A DNA stretch of 25,080 nucleotides. It comes from Amoebophrya sp. AT5.2. Its lineage: Eukaryota; Sar; Dinophyceae; Syndiniales; Amoebophryaceae. Location of the stretch: contig RXOD01004260.1 in NCBI GenBank assembly GCA_005223375.1, forward strand, positions 1 through 25,080, given 5' to 3'. Of the stretch, positions 1-9,400 are shown in pieces. The notes beneath the pieces were generated by a model that had not been told where the DNA came from, did no database searches, and worked only from the letters and a program-made list of their open reading frames with translations. The position numbers and the translations under genes are program-made. How positions within the stretch are numbered: the stretch's first letter is position 1; each line of letters opens with the position of its first letter.

Positions 1-36
1 AAACTCAAGAACGGTGCGTACCTCTACGTGGTGCGC
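1..36 (+). CDS. Possible 3' end of a truncated upstream exon
   Basis: The first 36 bases read as an open frame (KLKNGAYLYVVR) and end at CGC|GTAGGT, a fair GT splice donor. The composition is more codon-like than what follows. The same frame stays open to 663, but beyond base 36 it is A-rich, Lys/Arg/Ser-rich and holds tandem repeats, so I take the rest as non-coding. No family is recognisable in 12 residues. The alternative is that the whole open stretch is chance. Confidence 0.22.
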
Positions 37-67
37 GTAGGTAGATCATGGGCGCCGATGAAAATTA

Positions 68-112
68 GAGGCATTTACCAAAGGGGGCGACGAGGCATTT
101 ACCAAAGGGGGC
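68..112. repeat. Two-copy 24-bp tandem repeat
   Basis: A 21-bp unit (starting GAGGCATTTACCAAAGGG) occurs at 68-88 and again, identical, at 92-112 with three bases between. It lies in apparently non-coding DNA just after the possible exon end. No function is visible. Confidence 0.7.
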
Positions 113-444
113 TTTTTTCTAACAAGCGGAGTGAAAAAGAAAAACATGAGAAAGTCGCTCGTACACTCAGCAAGAAAAGACGTACACTCATCTCCATTGC
201 AATCTCAACTATGAAAAGCAGCTCTCCACTTACGCTCTTTTCGGAGGGAATCAGACGGCCACTGTTAAATAACAAAGTTGACGTGCGTCACGTCAATTGG
301 ACTGCAGTTCAGCCCACCAGGTCCAAGATTGCGAGATTCTCGAAAAAAAAAAAGATCAAGAAAGTGCGGGACTGCTTAGCAGGTCCGCGTAGGTGGATCA
401 ATCATGGGAACGGTGTTGAAGCTGGAGATGTAATCGTACTCCGA

Positions 445-621
445 ATGATCCTCCAAGCGATCAACAGTCTCAGTCTCAGTCGATCAGATGAAGTTGAACC
501 TATGAAGCTATTATTTCTCTGGCTTTGGGGAAAAGGAAAACAGCATCGGTCTAGTCATGGATTGATGTCGGTGTCGCCCTCGCTCTGTGATCCTCCAAGG
601 TCAACAGTCTCAGTCTCAGTC
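445..621. repeat. Dispersed direct repeat, two copies of about 35 bp
   Basis: 445-481 and 588-621 share a near-identical block with CAACAGTCTCAGTCTCAGTC at its core and TGATCCTCCAAG before it. They differ by a short GCGATC/GG indel. The copies lie in the stretch between the window start and the transporter gene, where I see no convincing gene. Confidence 0.6.
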
Positions 622-663
622 TTTGATATGTGTGAGATCATCAACAGTGTCAGATTTGAATGA

Positions 664-1176
664 TCTCGTAAATCTTCGGCGCAGAGGACAAGACAAGCCC
701 CCCCTCCCGAACCTCCCAAACCCACAGATCAAGCGCAAGATCAATTTCCAATCGGTCGTTATTTGTCAAAAACAAAATCGATCGACCATGCGCTGCCTCC
801 GTGCGGCAATCGGAATGGATTGAGTTTTGTATCGAGATAGATCCCATACCCTATTTTTTTATTAAAGCTACGGAGGTGGAATATTTTTAGGCTAGTGAAG
901 GTGCTCGTGCAGTACTTAGATAAGTCCCATACCGTTATAGCATTGAGCTAGCGGCCCAGCACACCAACTCATCTCGCTCGACAAATCTGGCGGGAAAAAA
1001 GACCAGCGACGGGGAGCCTGTCGGATTTCGATTGGGACGGAACCAACATTCATAGCGATCGAGTCCGTACTTGTACCCATTTCGCGAAGGTCTGGATTTA
1101 CAGGATAAGTACAACAGAATTAAGCAAAATCTACTTTTCTTCTACCTGAATAATTATAGCTAAAACTTCTACAAAC
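664..1176. other. Upstream region of the transporter gene
   Basis: About 500 bases without a supportable ORF. It is AT-richer than the following coding exon and has no recognisable SL relic, tRNA or promoter motif. It presumably holds the 5' UTR and promoter of the gene starting at 1177. Confidence 0.4.
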
Positions 1177-4100
1177 ATGCAATTGCAAGACGAGAGCCAG
1201 CCGTTGCTTCCCGGCAGCTCTTTGGGTCCCGAAGCGACACAAAAGCCAAAGAGCAGCAGGCGCTCCTCGCGGCTCTCCTCCAAGGCTTCTCGTCTGTCGA
1301 TCACGGCGGACAATGCCTATGAGTACCAGGAGTCCGAGGACGAGCTGGAGGACACTACACATCAACCGACGGCAACTACAATAAAGGAGAACCTGAACAA
1401 GGAGGAGCATGAGGAAAACATGACGTGGAAGAGCTTTCTGATCTTGGGGATTTTTGTAGTGATTTTGGTCTCGCAGGCGGTGGCCATGCGGTCGACGCTG
1501 CACGCAACGAAGGTGATGTCCCAGAGTGTTCCGGTCACCGTGGGCCTCTGCGCGTGCGTCACCTACTTCACCATCTCCGTGTTGGTGACGGCCTTCGGAG
1601 GCGCCGCGGACCGGGCGCTCACGGAAAACGAAGGTGGAGAAGAAGGAGAACAGCAGTCCTCTGTAGAAGTAGATGCTGAGGTTGTTTCCCCAGAAGTCGA
1701 TGTTGACCAGACAAAAACTCGGTCTCCCCCGGGAATCTGCCGGAAGCTTTGCTACGGGATCGCGGCGACGTTCGACCTGCGGAAGATTTGGGAGTACTTC
1801 CCGAGCGCGGTGTTTTTCGGCATTTCGCAGGCCCTCTTAGTGATGGGGCCGTTGTTCGTGGGGCCGGGGCTGCGGAACCTGTTCGGACAGAGCAAGATCC
1901 CCCTGTCCATGCTGTTCTCGTTTTTGATCTTGGGGAAGAAACATAACATGAAACAGTGGATCATCATCTGCTGTCTGGCGCTCGCCGTCGCCATGTTCGG
2001 CATGCTGCAGAAACAGGCGAAGGACTCGGAGGGTTCCTCTTCAAGCTCCGCCGATTCCGATAGGGGCACGACCGAAGGAACCGACCATATTCATGCGACC
2101 GAGAGTTATCTATAAATATGCATCTATGCAACCTATGATGTATGAATGTTGTATTAAAAATCTAGTACTTCTATATGGCGAGCTTCTACTGAGGCCGCGG
2201 GGTCGGTGACGCCATGCAAGGAGAATTTGCAGAGGTGAAGGGCTGGGGGGGTGTCTGGTCTGAGGGGTGAGGCATCTGCTATGCCTCTGTCTTGGGTACG
2301 ATGCCGGCTATAGAAGAAGGGCCTCCACAGGTACTAGACTGGCATCCTTGCATGGGCTCTCTACTGCCGATGTGGAATCGAGGCGGGACCGAGTCGTGCA
2401 GACAAGTGGCGTCTCTTGTAGGCATCATCCCTCCAGAGGCATCATCCCCTCGTCTCGGCGTCTTGCCTGGATGCACATCAGTCGCTCTCCCCGGCCCTCC
2501 CGTCACCGATTCTCGTTCGCCTCGAATACGCCAGCGGGAGATCTTCATCATGATGAAGAACCGATCGAAACTACCCCCACACGCATCGAAATTACTTATA
2601 AATACCTCGAGAAGGTCGCAATATATGAGACAGTCCTTCGCCTCCATACGATTCAAGATTGTGTTTGGGCTGATCGTCATCCTCCTGGGTTCGGCTGCGG
2701 CCGTGTTGGGCGGCACTCTCCAGGAGAAGATGATGAAGAAGGAGAAAAAAGTGTCCATTTTCACGCAGAAGTTCCAGACCGACATCTCTCAGATCTTCGT
2801 GACGGTTGGGATGGTCTTTTTGCTGCCCTTCCTCGGGCAGGGACTGGATTTGCTGCAGGAGAGCTGCTTTCAGGACGCCCCGCCCGAGAACATGCAGCTG
2901 CGGCAGAGCGGGAGCGTCTACCGCGGCGTGGTGATCACGGTCACGGACGGGTTAAATGAGGGGAAGGAGTTCTACGAAGGCGCACTGCGGAAGTTCGAAA
3001 CGGACAAGGAGTCGGAGACGGATTTTCTGCACGACTACTACGAAGCGATGCTGCGGTCCGGTGCTTCCGGAGCACCAGGGCCGAAGTTCTGGAGCGGCGG
3101 CTTCCTGAGCAAGGAGGAGCGGAAAGACGCGGCGCGGAAGTACGCGAGCGAGCGCCAGTGGCCGCTTCCAGACAGCGCGGCGAAAGGTGGACTCTCTATC
3201 CGGGAAAGAAAACAGATGCCGCACGTCGAAGGTTTGGTGGAGTTGAAGAAGAAGGTGGAGAAGCTTGTTAGTTTGAGCGCGAAGGCCCCCTTCAAGAAGC
3301 ACCTCCGCATGGTGGCGCCGAGCGAGTGGAAACGAAAAATCAGCATCGGGGGAAACCTGGCTACTTCATCCGTCGAGGATGTTGGGGGAGGGGAACAAGA
3401 AGCTGCGCAAGCAAGGTCATCTACTACTTCGGGGCTGTGGACGGTGGAGGAGGTGGCGTTGGCGAAAGCGGAGAAGCGGGAGCTCAGCAAGGAAGACGTT
3501 CGGGGGGTTTACCACCGCATTGACGTGGTCGACGGCCCAGAGGACAGCGGTGACGAGGAAAAGCCGCACCAATTTGCGTTTTGCAAAGTCGACCAGAACC
3601 TGAAGACCCGCGTTTCCTCAACCGACGAGTTTACCGCGCAAGACGCCGACGGCAATGACTACACCTACAGAGATATGTACTTCCGCGTGGAGGCCTGCTT
3701 GTTCCGGAGACGGAGGATACTGCGAGAAGGAACAACCCCCTCCTGGTCCTTCTACGCTGTCACCGACACGGCAAAAGCCGCACAGGTTTTGAAGTTGAAG
3801 GGCTTGAAAAACTCGACCGACTTGGACGCGGCGGAGGGGAGGAGTTTCCAGGCGCACCTCTTGTCCGAGGAGAACTCGATTTCGGCCGAGATTACGACGG
3901 CAAATAATCTCGGACTCTGGAAACGGGCGAACGCTGCCGTGGGAATCTATGAAAATAATGACCGGCCCCAAAGACAAGTGGGAACAACAAACAACCGATT
4001 GGACGTCTTCCTGGATAAAGTCCTGGACACGCGCGAGGACACACCAAACTTCCTGCCCAACCCGAACGAACTGCTGCCTCTTCGCCACAACTTCCCCCTG

Positions 4101-5411
4101 CCCCGCGCCTCGGTTTTTCCGGAACCGGACTTAACGAGCGACACCGCGAAAAACCACGCGCCGGAAATCACTGACTCCCTCGCATCCGTTCCTCTTCCGC
4201 ACCAGCTGAATGGGTACGAACTGAAAGGGGCTACGAACGCTGTGTCCTCAGAAACCTCACAACATTTCCTGCTCGACCTGCACGTGCGGGAGGGTCCGAT
4301 TGCCGCCGGCGTAATCTATTCCGGCAGCTACAACGACCCGAAATTCAACGGCAACAACTATGTTTGCGACGACATCCGGTGCAACAAGAACCTGTGGACG
4401 GGCTATCCGTACATGGAGGGTCTCAAAGACAAGCTGTTTCAGAAGGACGAGAGCAACGCACCCCCGTTTGTGAAGGAGACCAGCGGCGCCACGGACTACG
4501 AAGCGGGCTTCTTCGCGGGCTGGACCTACATGATCATATTAGCAGTGGGCTTCACCATGGCGCAGTACTTTCTCAACGCGCTCGTGAACAAGTTCGTGTC
4601 CGTCATCTGGAACAAAATCGCACACACCGTTGGTATTTTTCCGCTCGTTTTTTACTCGACGAATTGTTACAATGTATCATGGCGCGTCTCCACTGCGAGT
4701 CGGGCTTCTTCGCGGGCTGGACCTACATCGCCATGGTGAAGCCATGATACATTGATTGGGCTTCACCATGGCGCAGTACTTTGTCAACGCCCTCGTGAAC
4801 AAGTTCGTGTCCGTCATCTGGAACAAAATCGCACACACCGTTGGTAAGATCTATGATTATTTGAAACGCATTCGTAATAAATTCTGGCGTGATATATAAC
4901 TTTCGCGGAAGTAGATCTACTTCTGTCCGAGTCCGACGTTGAGACCGATCCACCACAATCAAAATGCACAGCGACGGTGATCTCCTTTTGGTTTGGCGAG
5001 ATGCTGTTTGACAACGACCCTGAGTCGGAGTTTTCCGCCATGCAGCTGACGCAACTGGCCATGCTCTCGGTGCTGGTCTTCTCGTCGATCGTTTTGTTTC
5101 TGCTCTCCAAGGAGGAGGCCAAGAAGGACAAAATAAAGGACAAACTGCTTGGCGAAAAGGTGAGGGACAATGTCGAGTTGGCGGAACATAAAGCAGAGGC
5201 GGACGAAGATAATTCTTGCGGGGAGGTGGTGGTTGGCGTACGGGTACAAACACCAAGTACCGCAACGCCGGTGTTGACGCCAATAGGGGGGTCTACTGAA
5301 GAAGGTCCGATAGATGGTGGTGGTGGAGCGGGGGGTGCAGCTGCAGCGGCGGCCGCAGGAGGTGGGAGCGCAGGGAGGTTATCGTCCAGAAGGGGGGAGG
5401 ATCTGGTGTGA
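1177..5411 (+). CDS. Nucleotide-sugar transporter, SLC35A type, with a large loop insertion
   Basis: This is probably a Golgi/ER antiporter that imports a nucleotide sugar in exchange for the nucleoside monophosphate. Exon 1 (1177 to about 2060) has a Ser-rich cytosolic N-terminus, then membrane segments. Its end, with QSKIPLSMLFSFLILGKK followed by KQW, mirrors the conserved QLKI...LGR...QW segment of SLC35A proteins. Exon 2 (about 2651-4632) opens with a helix pair (IVFGLIVILLGSAAAVLGG, then a K-rich EK segment) equivalent to TM6/TM7. It then has about 540 extra residues before GFFAGW and NALVNKF, which match the family's GFF.GY and VKYADN segments. Exon 3 (4972-5411), joined by a clean GT-AG intron 4844-4971 (or from 4633), supplies the last helix and a Gly/Ala-rich tail. 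At roughly 1,100 residues it is about three times the usual length. The start ATG at 1177 is the first in frame. The sugar carried cannot be told. The exon 1/2 junction is uncertain. Confidence 0.72.
2061..2648 (+). mobile_element. Intron in the transporter gene, doubtful introner-like element
   Basis: Exon 1 is followed by a stop at 2113-2115, while transporter homology resumes at about 2651, so an intron lies between. No good GT donor or AG acceptor is obvious. The left edge TAGGGGCACGACCGAAGGAAC loosely mirrors the right edge read backwards (TATGGAGGCGAAGGAC). Removing this span plus 5 bp keeps frame. The flanking 5-mers (TCCGA, CGATT) do not match, although CGATTC occurs at 2052-2057 and 2649-2654. 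It lacks the internal core motif of the better elements. Confidence 0.25.
4504..4846 (+). repeat. Duplicated transporter exon segment inside the following intron
   Basis: Two blocks of the exon are repeated about 200 bp downstream. 4504-4531 equals 4701-4728 exactly (28 bp). 4546-4635 equals 4757-4846 with about two changes before the donor. The second copy contains an insertion, so its 5' part reads WTYIAMVKP and stops. Both copies end in a GT donor: GTTG|GTATTT at 4633 and the better GTTG|GTAAGA at 4844. Copy 1 is intact and probably used; copy 2 would then be a pseudo-exon in a 4633-4971 intron. Use of copy 2's 3' half as an alternative exon cannot be excluded. Confidence 0.85.
4671..4772. 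repeat. Two overlapping inverted repeats
   Basis: 4671-4683 (CAATGTATCATGG) is perfectly complementary to 4742-4754. The 14-bp block at about 4730-4743 (CCATGGTGAAGCC) is complementary to about 4759-4772. The right arm of one hairpin abuts and shares bases with the left arm of the other, so in RNA they would compete. They surround the insertion that breaks the duplicated exon copy. Confidence 0.75.
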
Positions 5412-6496
5412 GCTCTGGTGCGAAGCGAGACGCGGCTATTGGCTAAATAAAAGTATAAACGCAAGCGCAAGAAGTAGTAATGAAATGGATACTGGTGCAG
5501 TGAAAGCTATCAAAGCGTAGCGTGCTGACCTTTTACGATGATTCTTGTCCGACCACGGGCACAGACGAGGAAAAGCAGCCTATTGCTACTCTCCGATTAT
5601 ATCGGATCTTTTCTAGTAGCCTAGAGGCTATACTTCTTTACTTCTCGTCGACGCCAGCCATAGCTCCTTGAGTGGCTCCTACTCAACAACTAAGCATACA
5701 GCTACAACAACGAAAAAAAACACAGCAGCCGAAAAAAAAATATCTACAGCAACGAACGAGCAACAGCAGCCGCAGCATCCACTACAACACTCAAAACGCG
5801 CATAAAAAGCAAAAAACAATGAAAACGCAAAAAAAAGGACAGCTATGCAAAATGTTAGATTGTCGTGGGAGGACCGGGAGCGCCCCCCGGATTCTATCCT
5901 TTAGCGGGGGATTTTTTTGATCACCAGAAAACATCCAATGCATATCCACGGAGTTGTATAGGGAGGTAAACTCCGATCAAAATACGGTGCGGCCACAGCT
6001 CTTCTACTTTAGACCGAGACATCGGCCCGAAACAGCTACTGCAGAAGCAGAAGTGCTACGCCACTGTTGGGTGGAAGACTCTGCTGTAGTAAGTACTTCA
6101 GGCTAGTATGTACGAGGCTACTAGAAGGCAGGTAGCGCTTGTACTTTTGAAATGAACAAGGATTGATGTTTTTCCGCGATCAGAAGCGTTGTTCGACTGG
6201 GTGGGCAATTACAGGGAAGATGACGAGCGACCAGAGGGAAGAGATCGGTTCACCAGCACAAGATCAAGCCTTTCTGCAGCGGTCCATCGTGGGACTCGCG
6301 ATCGCAGGACCAACTACAACAATCAGCAGCTTGGCCGGTTTGTAGTTGTACTTTATAGCCTAGTGAAGCGATTTTTCGTCCAACGCCGCTAACTGCTTTA
6401 TTTCAAATTTCGTGTCGCCTACCACTTCGCGTCGATTTCTCAATCGGCCGGGTCGCTGCACTCGCATTCCACTATCGCAGAGCAGGACCTTGTCTT
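5412..6496. other. Intergenic region between transporter and fucosyltransferase genes
   Basis: About 1.1 kb with only short chance ORFs. It includes an A-rich stretch (5700-5860, many CAACAA and AAAAAA runs), typical of 3' or intergenic DNA, and a GC-rich patch near 5875-5895. I see no RNA gene. It should hold the 3' UTR of the transporter and the promoter of the next gene. Confidence 0.5.
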
Positions 6497-9400
6497 ATGG
6501 CGTCGCTTCTTTGCATGCCTTCTCGTTACCGACGCCCGCCGCCGCGCCTTCTTGCTTCTTCCCCAACATCTCCACCTCCACGGCCACCTCAAGCCCCACC
6601 ACCGCGTACAGCCTCTCATCGGCTCAAGATTCCAGTCCTCTCAAGAACAAGGTTCGTCGGTGCTTGTTACCTCCTCCGAACTTTCATCGTCGTTTTTCTC
6701 GTTTATTTCGCCGGATGCGTAGGATGCATCGAGCAACACCGGAATGGCAATCGGGAGGAGCAAGCCGGCCTCGACTTTCTGTACGCAAACCACACCTCCC
6801 ACAACCGCCACGAACTTTTACGGAAGACCCAGGCTGTTGTGAGGCAGCAAATGGGGTATGACCGGACCAGGTGGTAAGAAAGTGGGCGGCGGTGGACCGC
6901 AAATTCGCCCGCAGCGACTTGTTAGCTGGCGAGTGCGTCAAAGCGCGCGCCGGGCGGTTTCGCGCTGGGCGGTTTCAGAGGTGCCCCATTGTGGAGGGAT
7001 AGGGCGTGGCGTCGGGAAGTGAGAGCTGGAGGGAAGTGGTCGCGGGAAGTAGGCCGGAAAGCGGGGCAAAACCAAAGGAGGCCGCCTAGGGTAGCGAGAG
7101 CGACTGGTGGCTGTCGGCTATAGGCTGCAGGAGTGCCAGGCTTACCGACCTAGAAAAGCCGCATTTTCTCCTACTGCCGACCTCGTTTCAGGACCACCAA
7201 GAAAGGGCACCCCGGAGTCTCCCAAAAATTTCACTTATCATTTACTTTCTTACTTACCACCTGGTCCCACCATATGGGGCGGGACAGACGACTCTACTGG
7301 GCGGCGGTGGACCGCAAATTCGCGAGGAACAGAAAACGAATCGCGGTCTTAGGGAGGGTGTATCGGGGGTCTACTTCTTTAGGAACAAAAAGTAGCTCAA
7401 CAGCGGTTACAAGAACTTCTATATCCGAGGAGGAAGACTTCGTGTTGCACGACGAGAGGTTTCTGGAGCCGGTGGCCGTCGCGTTTGAGCGGCAGAAGAA
7501 AGCCTTCATCGCGCGCCACGGAGCCGTCGCAGATAGCGACGACGAAGTCGTGGGAGGGGAGGGGGACGAGGCAGACGCGCAGGCAGAGGCAGGTGAGGCA
7601 CTACGGGCAGAGCCGGAAGGAACAGACGCGCCGAAAACGGCTCGTACAACAACTTCTCCTGCGACGGTGGTCGTGGGGTCTGAAAAATCTGATGATGCCC
7701 TCGCCTACCTGTCCCACCTGCACAAGTACCCGCCGGGGCTGGTGCGGGGTTACAAGCGGGAGAGTTTGGTAAGGATCGCAAAAGACGAACTGGTGTTTTG
7801 CGGGCTGGATCAGCTGTGCGTGGGCTCGCGGTGCGAGTACGACGGAGGAAACGTCACCGGGGACGGAACCATCTGGCTGGGCCAGAACAGTGTGACCTTC
7901 TACAACAAGACTAGCGATGGAACCCAGAGAGACCAGCGCGATGGTAACGATGAGGCAGTGGCATTAGCTAGAAAGATAGGCTACTTTAGGCACCTATTTG
8001 TACGCTAAACGGGTTTTCTGGGTCCCCAGTCACGTTTCCCCCGGTCACGGTTTCCCCCCCAGCCAAATGGTTCCGTCCCCGGTCACGTTTCCCCCGTCGT
8101 ACTCGCAGTGGGCTCGCGGTGCGAGTACGACGGAGGAAACGTCACCGGGGACGGAACCATCTGGCTGGGCCAGAACAGCATCACCTTCTACAACAAGACT
8201 AGGAAGTAGACCTGCGCGATGGTAACGTAAGCGTAACGACCATGAGGAAGTGGTATGAATGCTGTGCAAGCGATTGGGTCCCCTCTTGGCGATGGCGACT
8301 GCCGGTTTTTAAGGGTGCCGGTCGTTTTCAGAGATGCCCTATTTGATGAGGGCGGGTAGGGGCAGCAAGGAGATCATGAGCCATTAGGAGGAAGAGGGAA
8401 GTAAGTAGAACTCATGGCTATGCTGAATGGTTCCAGAGCCGAATAGCCATGAGCCAATGGTTTCAGAGCGTGCTGAAAGCAGGTTAAAAGGGGGCGCGGA
8501 TGGCGCTTTGTGTTTAGCTGTGTTTGTGGTGGTGCAGCGCTGCCAGTGGTCTGCCAACCGGAACCGCAGGGCGCTGCTGTTAATCGTAGGTAGTCAGTGC
8601 AGCTGCAGCCCTGTTCTGAGGAGCAGCAAAGGGGCACCTCGCGAAGAGCCCGCCCAGAACTTCCATTACCACTTTTAGCTATACTTACCGAATCGCTGGT
8701 CCGGTGATAGACACAAGGTGTCCGCGCTTTTGCTTCTGCAGGGAGAACGCTTCTACTTCTGCAGGAACAACGCCGGCGCGCGTCGGCGTGAGACTGCTGG
8801 TGCAGCATAAAGAATTCCGGAAAAACGATTTTCAACATGGTGACGTAAAAACCGAAGCCGAGGAGCTTGAGCGGCACTGGCGTGTGGCCTTCAAGGACGA
8901 CGGGTGTGCGGGAACGATCATCCCGACAAGGACCATTTTCCTGAACCGGCCCATGATTAAGGAGGGACCCATCTGCTGTCGTTTTGGGTACGGGAGCCGC
9001 CTGAACCTCGGGTACGATTTGCCTGAGCCCGAGGCTATTACAGAGTAGAACCGCGCCAAGGTCTTTGTCTCTGGCTCGCGAACCACGGAAGCCAAGATTA
9101 CATGCGTGGCTCCGAAATGCCCGCGCTGCCTGTGTAGTCCCTGCAATTGGCGTCCGTTTTTAGGAAAAGTCTAGGTATGATCATCAACCTATGGAGATGG
9201 GTTTTTCTCGCTCTTTAACATGATGTCCGGCCACCTCGGGTACGGGAGCCGTCTGAACACCTGGCTCCGCGTGACGAACCTCGCCATCCACGTGGGCCAC
9301 GGATTCCAGCTCTCCCAGCACTCCTGCCCCGTCGAGCACCGCGGCCGCCCGCACTGCTTCTTCCAGCCCACGTCGAAGTGCGGCAGCAGCTTTCGGACGA

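Noticed and set aside
28..663. 211-codon + strand frame as a complete gene
   Set aside because: A-rich, contains tandem repeats, no recognisable domain or conserved segment; only the first 36 bases look exon-like.
2292..2640. N-terminal 115 codons of the 815-codon frame as coding
   Set aside because: Transporter homology starts only at about 2650, and the upstream composition is unlike the exons; it fits an intron that happens to be open.
8108..8202. Second coding exon within intron 2 of the fucosyltransferase
   Set aside because: It is a copy of the upstream exon, ends in a stop soon after, and lies within the element boundaries; treated as an echo.
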